Part shown: positions 7,644 through 14,980 of the stretch, piece after piece
Layout: each line of letters starts with the position of its first letter
Position numbering within the stretch: position 1 is the stretch's first letter
Translations under genes and position numbers: made by a program
The notes under the pieces: generated by a model
Database searches by the model: none
What the model was told of the DNA's origin: nothing
The model's input: only the letters and a program-made list of their open reading frames with translations
From: a virus
DNA: 23,988 nucleotides
Direction: 5' to 3' (one strand)
IMG/VR virus record: IMGVR_UViG_3300044655_001678
Span: 1 to 23,988 of that record

Positions 7644-8301
7644 TAACAAACTCCTTAATCATTGGAAAAATAGATTCAAGTGTATCTGCACAAGCAAGAG
7701 CTATTTCACGATGTTCTTTTTGTGTCCCGTTTGCGGAGCGGAGTTGTATGTAGTGAACCCAGGACCTAATGGTTCCTGCCATGTAAATTCTAGATACTGT
7801 TATTTCAGGTAGAACACCTCTTGCTTGCTCCTTTGCAATACCTTTATCGATAGCCCATTCATAAGCACTTTTTGCCTCCGTAAGAACTCTTTGTTGCATC
7901 ATCTCCCATTGATAAGCAAGCTGCCTTTCCTTGTCGTTATTGAAATCAATTTCTACAGAGTTTTGCCTATTTTTCGTATCTTGCAATCTTGCTTCTTTTA
8001 GTTTAAATCCCATATCAGCTACCGCATATCGCTGACTAAACTCTTGAAAAGAGAAAGAACGATGCCTGATGATTTGTCTTGCAATATCTCTTGTTGTATT
8101 GATTTCAAGACAAGCGGAAACCATTTCAAGAGGAGACCAGTGATTATTTTTAATCAGATAACGAACTAACTTTTCTGCTGTTGCATCGTTGTTTTGATTA
8201 GATGGATTTGAGACTCTTGCAACAAAAGCAATTTGTTCCAATAAATTTTTACCATCTTCACCTCTTGAGTAACTAATTAACTTTACTAAATTTTCTTCCA
8301 T
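7636..8301 (-). CDS. thyX: Flavin-dependent thymidylate synthase
   Basis: 221 residues, the usual ThyX length. It makes dTMP from dUMP using methylene-tetrahydrofolate and FAD, with NADPH as reductant. The ThyX signature RHRxxSxxxxSxR is exact at R79-R91 (RHRSFSFQEFSQR). Other family blocks are WSPLEM (55-60), an ARGVLP segment, and a C-terminal IRSWVHYIQLR with a following EHREIA helix for dUMP and flavin contacts. The ATG at 8301 has GGAG eight bases upstream and lies inside the primase end (16-base overlap). It is grouped with the MazG-like and RNR genes. Confidence 0.97.
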   Translation of the reverse strand: MEENLVKLISYSRGEDGKNLLEQIAFVARVSNPSNQNNDATAEKLVRYLIKNNHWSPLEMVSACLEINTTRDIARQIIRHRSFSFQEFSQRYAVADMGFKLKEARLQDTKNRQNSVEIDFNNDKERQLAYQWEMMQQRVLTEAKSAYEWAIDKGIAKEQARGVLPEITVSRIYMAGTIRSWVHYIQLRSANGTQKEHREIALACADTLESIFPMIKEFVNV

Positions 8302-9311
8302 TGTATATACTCCATTTTCGCTCTTAAATTCACAAAGGTATTTTTGTCAATTATATCAATTAATTCTTCTTGTGTAAATCCGCTTAAAATCATCTCATTT
8401 ATATCTTTTTCTTCAATCATCTCTGGCCAAATACATATTGAAAAATGATTTTCGATTGCTTTATCCATCATTTTACAAATATCTTTATTTCTTGGTTCAT
8501 TATCAAAAATCAATACTATATTTTCTTTAGGAATATACTTCGATGAATTTGTTAAATTTGCATCAGCAGTTGCTACAGCATTTGGTAAAAATAAAGAGTC
8601 AATAGGGCCCTCAGTAACATAGACCTTTTCGTTTTTGTTTACTTTGTTTAAACCAAATACTTTTATAGAATCTTCATTAAATTTAATTGTAATGTATCTG
8701 ATTTTTGAATCACGTAATGCTCTACCTTGAACCGCTAAAAGAGAACCATCTTCATCATAAAAGGGTATTACAAGTCTAGGATCATCGTCTTTTAAATCCT
8801 TTTCATTATCAGGAAAGATTTCGTTTACGAAAGATTTAAAATCTTCAGCATAGTATAGATTATCATATGTATCCTGTGGAATTTTTCTTCCTATGCAATA
8901 CTGTCTTGCAAAATGCTCTTCTGACAAATTTTTGATGTTAGGAAGATTAATTACCATTTTCTTTTTGGTAAATACTGGCGCTTCAAATTTTATTTCTGGT
9001 TTTTCTGGTTTGGGATAATTATGATTTTTTGTCTCGCCATTTGTAAACCTTTCCAACGCATAATCTTTTGCAAGATTGCCATCTAATAAATTGATAAGAT
9101 TATACATTGTATGCCCGACACCACAGTTCTGGCATTTAAAATAATAATCATTTTTCTTTCTGTAAACATACCCTCTAGCCTTGAGTTGATTCTTTTTAGA
9201 ATCACCGCAAAAGGGGCACCTAAAATTATATAAGTCCTCTTTTTTCTCAGAGAACCTACTCAATTTTGGTGAAAGGAGTTTTAAGAATTTTCGATCAATG
9301 TATATTGACAT
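8286..9311 (-). CDS. DNA primase, T4 gp61-like
   Basis: 341 residues, matching T4 gp61 (about 342). It makes RNA primers for the lagging strand, working with the replicative helicase (not in this window). An N-terminal zinc-binding domain is shown by CPFC (C32, C35) and CQNC (C60, C63). A TOPRIM core is shown by VTEGPIDSLFL (E234) and LIFDNEPRN (D270), with a following acidic KDIN. Between them is a charged linker (about 90-120). The ATG at 9311 follows a 19-base gap after the preceding gene, and I see no clear Shine-Dalgarno in front of it, which is unusual in this window. It overlaps thyX by 16 bases. Confidence 0.92.
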   Translation of the reverse strand: MSIYIDRKFLKLLSPKLSRFSEKKEDLYNFRCPFCGDSKKNQLKARGYVYRKKNDYYFKCQNCGVGHTMYNLINLLDGNLAKDYALERFTNGETKNHNYPKPEKPEIKFEAPVFTKKKMVINLPNIKNLSEEHFARQYCIGRKIPQDTYDNLYYAEDFKSFVNEIFPDNEKDLKDDDPRLVIPFYDEDGSLLAVQGRALRDSKIRYITIKFNEDSIKVFGLNKVNKNEKVYVTEGPIDSLFLPNAVATADANLTNSSKYIPKENIVLIFDNEPRNKDICKMMDKAIENHFSICIWPEMIEEKDINEMILSGFTQEELIDIIDKNTFVNLRAKMEYIQWKKI

Positions 9312-9330
9312 AACAAAAGTGTAGAAAAGT

Positions 9331-9765
9331 TTAATTGAACATTTTACTAATCATATCAAGATTTACGTTAGAAATCAACCATGCCAATGCAACAATACCT
9401 CCTGCTGCCATCCATTTCCATTCTAGTATTTTTTTAATTTCACCATCTTCTTTTTTATTGTGTTGTTCTATATGATCACGAAGAGACTTAATTTCTTCCA
9501 TAATCCTTCGTTCAGTCAACTCTATTTTATCAGATAAGTTTCTATCGACTGTTGTTATTCTGGAATGCAGCTCTTTTATATCCATAATTGTATCATTTTT
9601 TCTTTTATCCATATCTGAATATATTTGGTTGACATTTTTGTCTTGATTGTCCATAAGTTTTTCTATTACTTTGTCCATTTTATCACAGAGTTGAGTCAGT
9701 GAGGCTACTTGTGTTTTAAGTACACCTACATCCACTTTCATCTGTACCGACTCTTTTTCGTCCAT
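9331..9765 (-). CDS. Coiled-coil protein with C-terminal membrane anchor
   Basis: 144 residues. About residues 10-115 form a long charged heptad-rich helix (LKTQVASLTQLCDKM and similar), followed by one membrane segment around 117-135 (WMAAGGIVALAWLI) and a short tail. This topology recalls XhlA-type and other phage coiled-coil membrane proteins sometimes linked to lysis, but I cannot assign a family. The ATG at 9765 shares a base with the preceding stop (TAATG). It is the last gene of a run of five small membrane or secreted proteins downstream of the lysis genes, so a role in lysis control or superinfection exclusion is conceivable. Confidence 0.8.
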   Translation of the reverse strand: MDEKESVQMKVDVGVLKTQVASLTQLCDKMDKVIEKLMDNQDKNVNQIYSDMDKRKNDTIMDIKELHSRITTVDRNLSDKIELTERRIMEEIKSLRDHIEQHNKKEDGEIKKILEWKWMAAGGIVALAWLISNVNLDMISKMFN

Positions 9766-9983
9766 TATTTTTTCTCTGGAACTTTCGTGCCTTCTAGTTT
9801 TTGGTGCACTTTGATTTCTTTACATTCTTGAACAGGTTTACCATCTTTATCTAAAACTTTTTTGCCATCATTTGTTATTTTATCGACACATACTTTTTTC
9901 ACTTCTGCTGCGGCAAATGAGATATTATGATAACTTAGCAGAGGAATTAAACCTATGATTGCTGCTGTTATAATCAGTTTCAT
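9765..9983 (-). CDS. Small secreted protein with signal peptide
   Basis: 72 residues from the ATG at 9983, which has AGGGG about seven bases upstream; the earlier ATG at 10037 lies inside the neighbouring gene and adds a His/Gln-rich stretch, so it is rejected. Residues 1-24 (MKLIITAAIIGLIPLLSYHN onward) form a signal peptide ending near SFAAA. The mature part is about 45 residues, Lys-rich, with two Cys (KVCVDK and VQECKEI) that could form a disulfide around the turn DKDGKP. A periplasmic location is expected. Function unknown. Confidence 0.76.
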   Translation of the reverse strand: MKLIITAAIIGLIPLLSYHNISFAAAEVKKVCVDKITNDGKKVLDKDGKPVQECKEIKVHQKLEGTKVPEKK

Positions 9984-9993
9984 ATTTAGCCCC

Positions 9994-10242
9994 TTATTTA
10001 AGTAATGGTTGTGGTGTTGCTGGAGGTTTTGGTGCAAATCTCTCGGCTACTGTTACACCTAATCCTGCAATTGAGATATACATCATACCGTCAAAAAGAT
10101 GTGTATCTATTTTGAAACCAAAAAATAGATTTGCTAAAAAGGCGACACTGCAAAGTATAAAAGCGAGAAACGTAACTATTCTTTTACTGCTCAGACCATC
10201 ATCGGTTATGCTTGATTGGAAAATACTTACAATTGGTGGCAT
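9994..10242 (-). CDS. Putative holin-like two-helix membrane protein
   Basis: 82 residues with two membrane segments: about 21-43 (RIVTFLAFILCSVAFLANLF) and 53-69 (MMYISIAGLGVTVAERF), joined by a short polar turn, with a Pro-rich tail. Small two-helix proteins ending a helix in GLGxTxxE-F are often annotated as holins in aquatic T4-like phages, and the endolysin and spanins lie just upstream. Holin function is an inference from size, topology and location. The neighbouring 150-residue protein is an alternative candidate. ATG at 10242 with GGAG at seven bases. Confidence 0.78.
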   Translation of the reverse strand: MPPIVSIFQSSITDDGLSSKRIVTFLAFILCSVAFLANLFFGFKIDTHLFDGMMYISIAGLGVTVAERFAPKPPATPQPLLK

Positions 10243-10243
10243 T

Positions 10244-10696
10244 TTAAATCTCCGGTTGTGGTGCAGGGGGTGGTGCTAGTTTACCACCAAATCCTGGTGC
10301 GGGAGGTATTGTTGTTTGTGGGCTTAGTGAAGGTTCAACTTTCTCCGCTCTTTTTACTTCTGGAGCAGGCTTTCTTGTTTCTTCCATCGTTGTTTTGAAA
10401 GACTCAGTTGCTTGCTTTTGTGCTGCAAGCATAGCTTCTTGTTCTTCTTTCGGTCTACCCGCTAACATAATACCCGATAATGTGCCTGTTAGGAATGTTG
10501 CAATCGGAACAATTAGCTCAAAGAATTTCTGATCGATTGGTGACATTGCATTCAATGGTTGTGTTACAAAAATAATTGAATACAATACAACGAATACAAT
10601 GCCTGTGAGTGTTAGCGCAAGACAAACTCCAATAAAGAATTTCAATCTTGCCATCAACTGATCTTCAGTATATACAAATGGCGTATTATTTTGCAT
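10244..10696 (-). CDS. Membrane protein with Pro-rich C-terminal tail
   Basis: 150 residues. Two membrane segments: about 19-44 (IGVCLALTLTGIVFVVLYSI) and 59-79 (FELIVPIATFLTGTLSGIML). They are followed by a charged helix (RPKEEQEAMLAAQKQ) and a tail rich in Pro and Ala (PPAPGFGG, APPPAPQPEI). The layout fits an inner-membrane protein with a cytoplasmic or periplasmic tether. It could be a holin or antiholin, or a host-envelope effector; no family is recognised. Start: ATG at 10696 with a near-perfect AAGGAG six bases before. It overlaps the Cys-rich gene by 11 bases. Confidence 0.8.
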   Translation of the reverse strand: MQNNTPFVYTEDQLMARLKFFIGVCLALTLTGIVFVVLYSIIFVTQPLNAMSPIDQKFFELIVPIATFLTGTLSGIMLAGRPKEEQEAMLAAQKQATESFKTTMEETRKPAPEVKRAEKVEPSLSPQTTIPPAPGFGGKLAPPPAPQPEI

Positions 10697-10979
10697 TATT
10701 CACTCCTTGCGGGGGACATGCTTGACATGTTTGTCCAGTTTGTGTTAGTGGTTGATTTCTCGTTTCTGGTGGTCCTAATCTTGGATCACGTTGTCCTTTG
10801 AATATGTGTTCGGGGCATGTTCTTGTTACATCACAATACGGCATCTTACACATTTCCTTATCCCAATTTTTAGGATCTTGACAAGGATATCTAAAACGAT
10901 CTCCACCAAATATTGCTAGTGTAAGAGGAAGTAATAACAAAATGAGTAGACCAAGAAATAGTTTTCTATCGCTCACCAT
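10686..10979 (-). CDS. Signal-anchored Cys-rich small protein
   Basis: 97 residues. Residues 6-24 (KLFLGLLILLLLPLTLAIF) form a single signal anchor or signal peptide. The rest, probably periplasmic, has six Cys (C33, C44, C49, C55, C85, C88) and many Pro, including a C-terminal CQACPPQ. The Cys number suggests disulfides. Function unknown. Its ATG follows directly after the stop of an endolysin-tail remnant (TAAATG), and the GGGGG used as its ribosome-binding site lies inside that remnant, so this gene was probably once directly behind an endolysin gene. Confidence 0.77.
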   Translation of the reverse strand: MVSDRKLFLGLLILLLLPLTLAIFGGDRFRYPCQDPKNWDKEMCKMPYCDVTRTCPEHIFKGQRDPRLGPPETRNQPLTQTGQTCQACPPQGVNNAK

Positions 10980-11027
10980 TTATACCCCCAGAACGTGTAA
11001 AGTGTGTTCGTAATGTTTAAGGTGATC
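10980..11027 (-). pseudogene. Remnant of an endolysin C-terminus after the fibre-like gene
   Basis: Reading the minus strand from 11027 gives DHLKHYEHTLHVLGV and a stop, against DRIKHYEHALHVLGTH at the end of the intact endolysin (3' end at 12176). The DNA aligns without gaps over roughly 43 bases with about three quarters identity. Many of the changes are silent (TAT/TAC, CAT/CAC, GTA/GTT, TTA/CTG, GGA/GGG). It starts three bases after the stop of the fibre-like gene, in the same frame, and ends at the ATG of the Cys-rich gene. Silent divergence means it came from a working, different endolysin allele and not from decay of a local copy. Confidence 0.8.
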
Positions 11028-11030
11028 ATA

Positions 11031-12176
11031 TTATACTGCGGTAAACGCGGTGTCTAATGGTATCAATGTTATTGCTGTTGATATCTTACTGCAAGTTAGA
11101 TATCGGAATATTGGATTAGCATATAATACCACATTTCCTGCTACACCGTTGATAGCACGATTGGTTGCTTGTGCATTTGATACATTAAATGTAACCACGC
11201 CAAATTGCATACTGGCAGTTCCACTCATTGTAACTCCATAAGTGTTAGCAGCAGCGCCAGTATTATTAAGGATACAAGTAGCCATACCAAATTGTGCTGT
11301 TCCACTTAATGTTATAACAGCGCCCGTATTAGCATCAATGGAACTATTCAACATAGTTCCAGTTGAATCGTTTGCTAGGTTCAATACTTGTCCAATTCCA
11401 TTAGTTTCAAGATTGTCAATCTGACAATATCCACGCTGAATATCAATAAGATGAGTTGAACCAGATGCTCTCGACATAGAGCAATTAAGCAATGATACAC
11501 GTGTATCATTGCCAGTATTATTTGCATATACACAAGATTTACTACTGTTTTGTTGGTACACATAAGTATCTTCTAGATAAATTCTACAAGTATTAGAACC
11601 ATTTATTTCAATGCCGTGATAAGCACCTGTTGGAAGAATAGCAACGTGAAACAAACCAAAGTGATTAACATCTAGAGCAGTTGCTCCAGAAACAGATGGT
11701 GTAATAATAACGTGTCCGTGAATCCATATCGGTATGTGTCCTGCGTCTGGTGTATCACCAACAATAAAAATATGACCACGAGTTAATGTAATATTTTCTG
11801 TAGTTGCACTTTTTAGAATAATAAACTGTGGGTTATCAACAATTCCTCCTGATATGTCAATCGTCAAACTACCATCAGCAATTCTTGCTTCAATATATGC
11901 CAAAGCAGCAGTGATTGATAAGAAAGGATTGTTTTCACTTCCAGTTGAAGTACCAGCTACAATATCTGTTCTACTTGGATCAACATACCATTGATTGTCT
12001 GCTACGTTAACACTAACAGGTTCCGTGATGGTTATACCACCTGAGGTTGTACCGTTAGAAAGTTTGATAGATCCAATTTCTGGATCATAGAATAATTCAC
12101 CAGCTCTACCGATAAAAGAGGCGGAAGGTCTGCCACCCATTTTTTCAGCAAATAATTTGAATGTTTTATTTGACAT
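11031..12176 (-). CDS. Fibre- or spike-like structural protein (beta-helix)
   Basis: 381 residues. The N-terminal block around AGELFYDPEIGSIKLSNG (25-42) is the short strand-turn motif common at the start of phage fibre and hyaluronidase-like proteins. From about residue 60 there is a WYVDPSRTD / ENNPFLSITAALAYIEARI segment typical of pectate-lyase-like right-handed beta-helix proteins. It is followed by many short strands rich in Asn, Thr, Ser and Gly with inward aliphatics (HIFIVGD, HVIITPSV, VSLLNCS). It is probably a virion surface or receptor-binding component; no catalytic site is evident. The ATG shares a base with the endolysin stop (TAATG). A second endolysin tail follows its stop, suggesting that it arrived as a module. 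Confidence 0.78.
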   Translation of the reverse strand: MSNKTFKLFAEKMGGRPSASFIGRAGELFYDPEIGSIKLSNGTTSGGITITEPVSVNVADNQWYVDPSRTDIVAGTSTGSENNPFLSITAALAYIEARIADGSLTIDISGGIVDNPQFIILKSATTENITLTRGHIFIVGDTPDAGHIPIWIHGHVIITPSVSGATALDVNHFGLFHVAILPTGAYHGIEINGSNTCRIYLEDTYVYQQNSSKSCVYANNTGNDTRVSLLNCSMSRASGSTHLIDIQRGYCQIDNLETNGIGQVLNLANDSTGTMLNSSIDANTGAVITLSGTAQFGMATCILNNTGAAANTYGVTMSGTASMQFGVVTFNVSNAQATNRAINGVAGNVVLYANPIFRYLTCSKISTAITLIPLDTAFTAV

Positions 12177-12799
12177 TAATGTGTTCCTAATACGTGTAAA
12201 GCATGTTCATAATGTTTGATTCGATCATCTAGTCCTATCGTTCCACCATTAATTCTCTTTGTTAATGTAAGAATATCGCCCTTGTCAGCCCATTGATTTA
12301 GTTTATTGCTTTCCCAAAACCAACAAGCTGATTGTGCAGCACCTTCAAAGGTTGTTAGATATTCTGATGCTTCTTCTGGAGATATTTCAAGTGATGCTGC
12401 GAACCATGTATAATTGCTTCTACCAGTGAGTTGTATCAAACCTCTTCCGCGATAACGGTAACCATCACCCGATTCTTCTGGACCATTACCCATCCGGCTT
12501 GCATAGATTCTATTTGCTATTGCTTCTTGCTTGTTTGGGCGTGAAGCATAGTCTTGTGCAATTGCATCATCTGGAAAATATTTTGGAAATACTTTTCTTA
12601 ATGACTGCCAACGATAGTTTAAATTTTCTACTAGTGCAGTGAACCCTGCCGACTCATGCGCACATTGAGCTATGAAAGAGGCCATTCTTTGTGGTGTATT
12701 AATTTCATAATCTGGAAACAACTGCTCAAGTGCCTTATGCCAATGAGAGATATAAGGATTTTTTGGTAATAATTGTTTTAATTGTTCCTGTGTAATCAT
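12176..12799 (-). CDS. Endolysin, GH19 chitinase-like lysozyme domain
   Basis: 207 residues, a single GH19-type domain that would cut the glycan strands of peptidoglycan at lysis. Features: AQCAHESAGF (45-54), whose Glu (E49) matches the general acid of the GH19 HETG motif, a second acidic candidate in LVENLNY (E58), and the strongly conserved RGRGLIQLTGRSNY (117-130). The C-terminus ends KHYEHALHVLG. There is no signal peptide or membrane segment, so release needs a holin. The start overlaps the lipoprotein spanin stop as ATGA. Confidence 0.92.
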   Translation of the reverse strand: MITQEQLKQLLPKNPYISHWHKALEQLFPDYEINTPQRMASFIAQCAHESAGFTALVENLNYRWQSLRKVFPKYFPDDAIAQDYASRPNKQEAIANRIYASRMGNGPEESGDGYRYRGRGLIQLTGRSNYTWFAASLEISPEEASEYLTTFEGAAQSACWFWESNKLNQWADKGDILTLTKRINGGTIGLDDRIKHYEHALHVLGTH

Positions 12800-13059
12800 T
12801 TTGCATCCTCAAAAATTTTTTTCTGTACTTTATACCATTCAGCCCACGCACGGCTTTTCAAAGAACAATCATGATAAAATGCATAATTTTCGGATACTGT
12901 TTTAGCCACATCACTTAACTTTGCATCATTTTCTAATCTTTTTAATTCAAGACATGGTTCCATTAGCATTGATGGTGCTTCTGGAAACTTAGGTTTAATT
13001 GGAACAGGAGTTGAACATCCTGCAACAAATACTAACAGAATAAGTACAACATATTTCAT
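12796..13059 (-). CDS. Outer-membrane spanin-like lipoprotein (Rz1-like)
   Basis: 87 residues. The signal peptide MKYVVLILLVFVAGC ends in a lipobox (V12-A13-G14-C15), so the protein would be lipidated at C15 and sent to the outer membrane. The mature part starts Pro-rich (STPVPIKPKFPEAPS), as in Rz1-type o-spanins, and has two more Cys (C36, C65). It sits between a coiled-coil inner-membrane protein and the endolysin, each joined by an ATGA overlap, which is the context expected for an i-spanin/o-spanin pair that fuses the two membranes at lysis. Assignment rests on topology and context, because spanins diverge strongly. Confidence 0.82.
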   Translation of the reverse strand: MKYVVLILLVFVAGCSTPVPIKPKFPEAPSMLMEPCLELKRLENDAKLSDVAKTVSENYAFYHDCSLKSRAWAEWYKVQKKIFEDAK

Positions 13060-13490
13060 TGTATTTTTTCTGCTGCTTTATTGTGCGCTTCTACAAAAGG
13101 TGGAGGTATCTCACATTTATTATCGTATTTAACAACTTCTCTATCGACATATTTAACTATGTCTTGACCTCTCTCTTTTATAACTTGTTTCTGCACTACA
13201 ACTTTTTCAACAATTTTAACAGTTTCTTGCGCACCTTTTGCTTCCGCTTCAGCCAATTTAGCTTCAACTTCTTTCACTTTCGCTAACCATGATTCATTAT
13301 TTGCTATTGAACCGGCCATATAAACACCAAACACAATCATTATCACCGAAACAATTTGTATGGGTGTTCTGTAAATGTATAATGCAGGAATTGGAATAAA
13401 TTTAAGAAGATAGGTTACTAAAAACGCTATCAAACCTAAAAGAAGTATCACATAAAATAACCAATTTGGTAACCATTGCAGTATCCACAT
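13056..13490 (-). CDS. Inner-membrane spanin-like coiled-coil protein (i-spanin candidate)
   Basis: 144 residues. Two hydrophobic segments, about 8-30 and 42-62 (VSVIMIVFGVYMAG), are followed by an Ala/Glu/Lys/Val coiled coil (65-122, for example KVKEVEAKLAEAEAKGAQE) and a short end with one Cys (C126) and EIPPPF. Classic Rz has one N-terminal anchor; two anchors would place the short N-terminus on the same side as the coil. Its ATGA junction with the lipoprotein gene and the endolysin beyond it support the i-spanin role. No Shine-Dalgarno is obvious before the ATG at 13490. Confidence 0.78.
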   Translation of the reverse strand: MWILQWLPNWLFYVILLLGLIAFLVTYLLKFIPIPALYIYRTPIQIVSVIMIVFGVYMAGSIANNESWLAKVKEVEAKLAEAEAKGAQETVKIVEKVVVQKQVIKERGQDIVKYVDREVVKYDNKCEIPPPFVEAHNKAAEKIQ

Positions 13491-13491
13491 T

Positions 13492-13674
13492 TTATGTAAT
13501 TTTTGGTGGCTTTCTCTTAGCCATTGGTTGAATTATGACTGCTCTTTTTCTTTTTAAATGCACACCAGGTTCACCACCTTTTTCACCAGAACCGGCTATA
13601 GCACCCGTAGATACTACGTTTGTAGGTCCTGCTGATGCCATTGCATCTTCATTGAATTGTTTGAATGTTTTCAT
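13492..13674 (-). CDS. Small basic protein with capsid-targeting-like N-terminus
   Basis: 60 residues. The first residues MKTFKQFNEDA closely resemble the N-terminal capsid-targeting tag of T4 internal proteins (MKTYQEFIAEA, from memory) and the starts of three other proteins in this window. The middle is Gly/Ser/Ala-rich (SAGPTNVVSTGAIAGSGEKG) and the C-terminus very basic (HLKRKRAVIIQPMAKRKPPK). Such a small, positively charged protein could be packaged with DNA in the head, but the Ile-x-Glu cleavage motif is not intact here (FNED). GAGGA stands four bases before the ATG, and the junction with the upstream gene is ATGA. Function otherwise unknown. Confidence 0.75.
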   Translation of the reverse strand: MKTFKQFNEDAMASAGPTNVVSTGAIAGSGEKGGEPGVHLKRKRAVIIQPMAKRKPPKIT

Positions 13675-14057
13675 ATTTTCCTCAAAACTTCTGCAACATT
13701 CATGTCAATTAATATATCAGAAGAGTGAATGTCTTTTCCTTTTATACCTTTAACTTTTTCAGGCATGTAATTCAAATATATTAAAAATGTTTTTAATATG
13801 TCATAGTCAATTTCATCTACTCTGAAAAATAAAATTCTTGTTGCTGCTTCGACACCAAAAACATTGTAAAGTAGTATTAAATGATTCAGAATCAATCTCT
13901 CTTTTAATACTTTTGTAATCTTATATCTTCTAAAGAGCCTTTTTAAATACTTTGTTCTCTTTAAATCTCCTTCAAATTCACTCATGATACAATGAGGTGA
14001 ATTGTATGCTTTCATAGCATACATTAAAAAGTTATCTTCATCCAAATCTTCAAACAT
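13671..14057 (-). CDS. Conserved T4-like phage protein of unknown function
   Basis: 128 residues, mostly helical and basic in the middle. The start MFEDLDEDNFLMYAMKAY, then KYLKRLFRRY, LKERLILNHLILLYNVFG and GVEAATRILFFRVDEID match a small protein I recall as widely conserved in T4-like cyanophages and relatives, with no known function. There is no membrane segment or catalytic motif. Its ATG lies immediately behind a terminator-like hairpin and I see no ribosome-binding site, so it may depend on read-through transcription and weak initiation. Its stop overlaps the next start as ATGA. Confidence 0.82.
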   Translation of the reverse strand: MFEDLDEDNFLMYAMKAYNSPHCIMSEFEGDLKRTKYLKRLFRRYKITKVLKERLILNHLILLYNVFGVEAATRILFFRVDEIDYDILKTFLIYLNYMPEKVKGIKGKDIHSSDILIDMNVAEVLRKI

Positions 14058-14062
14058 TATTT

Positions 14063-14083
14063 AAAAAGGGGCTTAAAGCCCCT
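14063..14083 (-). terminator. Intrinsic terminator-like hairpin after the structural gene
   Basis: On the minus strand, just after the stop of the 285-residue structural gene, AGGGGCTTTAAGCCCCT forms a GC-rich stem with a short loop, followed by TTTTTAAAT. It would end a late transcript, although the next ATG is only a few bases beyond. The opposite strand also has a T-rich run, so it may act on both strands, but no gene is seen there. Confidence 0.78.
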
Positions 14084-14086
14084 ATT

Positions 14087-14944
14087 TTATGAGTCAGGTA
14101 AAGTAATATCGTCTGAACCGTCACCAATCGGATTTGATAGTGCTACAAGTGTTTCAAATGTTACTCGACCTGCACGTCCACCTTCACCAACTCGTTTTAA
14201 GTTCCAACCAATGTGTGCAGCCTGTTCTCCAGTTGGACCTAAACCGCGATCAGCAACAGCAGTTGCTCTCACACCATTGCCAATTGTGAAAAATTGCCCG
14301 TTATTACCGGTTCCAAGAATATTAACAGCAACACCACTAGCAGCTTCAGATGCAGTATTTGCAAGTTGAAATTTATTAGCAGTTGTTGGAATAATGAAAT
14401 AGGTGTTACCTTGTACCAACCCGTTCATTGTGGTTGAACCACCATTATTGTATGTAACTGCCGCAGAATTTGCCTGCCCGTGGGCGGCATACATGATAGT
14501 ATCGTTTGCTGCAACAACTATACTTGTGGCAATAGTCATTACAGGTACTTGAATTGTGACAGTAGGATCCGATGTATATCCCGAACCAACGTTTGTCACT
14601 TGGATATTGTTAACGGCACCACCAGAAATGGAAGCTGTTGCTGCTGCACTTGTACCACCGCCACCACTAAATGTGACACCAGGAGCCTCAACATAACCGG
14701 AACCACCAGATACGATTGAAATATCAACAACATTGTCATCACCTGCTGTGATTTCGGTTTTGTCAACTAAAAACAAACCAACTGTTGTATTAGTGACATA
14801 TACGTCAGGCGTTGTGTTTCCATAAAGTAACGCAACGTTTGCCGCTGTAGGAGCGGCAGCGGCTTGATTGACACCTGTAGATACTGTACTTACAGCCCAG
14901 TATGGTGCGTTTGCTGCATTATCGTTATTTCCCCATGAGGACAT
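14087..14944 (-). CDS. Putative virion structural protein with GSGY repeats
   Basis: 285 residues, rich in Ala, Gly, Thr, Val and Asn with few charges, typical of a phage virion protein. The N-terminus [20 protein letters not shown] is distinctive. Two glycine-rich beta repeats follow: [18 protein letters not shown] and [18 protein letters not shown], a motif common in phage decoration, fibre and baseplate proteins. The C-terminal third has [20 protein letters not shown] and ends LPDS. I recall similar proteins as structural hypotheticals in T4-like marine phages. It has the best expression signals in the window: AAGGAG six bases before the ATG, a late-promoter-like AATAAATA upstream and a terminator downstream, which suggests an abundant late protein. 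Confidence 0.83.
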   Translation of the reverse strand: MSSWGNNDNAANAPYWAVSTVSTGVNQAAAAPTAANVALLYGNTTPDVYVTNTTVGLFLVDKTEITAGDDNVVDISIVSGGSGYVEAPGVTFSGGGGTSAAATASISGGAVNNIQVTNVGSGYTSDPTVTIQVPVMTIATSIVVAANDTIMYAAHGQANSAAVTYNNGGSTTMNGLVQGNTYFIIPTTANKFQLANTASEAASGVAVNILGTGNNGQFFTIGNGVRATAVADRGLGPTGEQAAHIGWNLKRVGEGGRAGRVTFETLVALSNPIGDGSDDITLPDS

Positions 14945-14972
14945 TTTTAACTCCTTAAAAGAATCTATTTAC

Positions 14973-14980
14973 TATTTATT
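14973..14980 (-). promoter_or_regulatory. Late-promoter-like AATAAATA before the structural gene
   Basis: The minus strand reads AATAAATA about 30 bases before the ATG at 14944, one base from the T4 late consensus TATAAATA (recalled). It is followed by an AT-rich leader and a strong AAGGAG. There is room for a start site some 10 bases downstream. Together with the terminator after the gene, it could make a one-gene late transcript. The match is short in an AT-rich genome. Confidence 0.5.

Noticed and set aside
9981-10000. TTAAATA-like late promoter element near 9995
   Set aside because: It is too close to the ATG at 9983 to leave room for a transcript start and leader, and such strings are frequent in this AT-rich DNA.
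9984-10037. Earlier ATG adding a His/Gln-rich leader to the small secreted protein
   Set aside because: It would hide the signal peptide and overlap the holin-like gene; the ATG at 9983 has a good ribosome-binding site and exposes a normal signal peptide.
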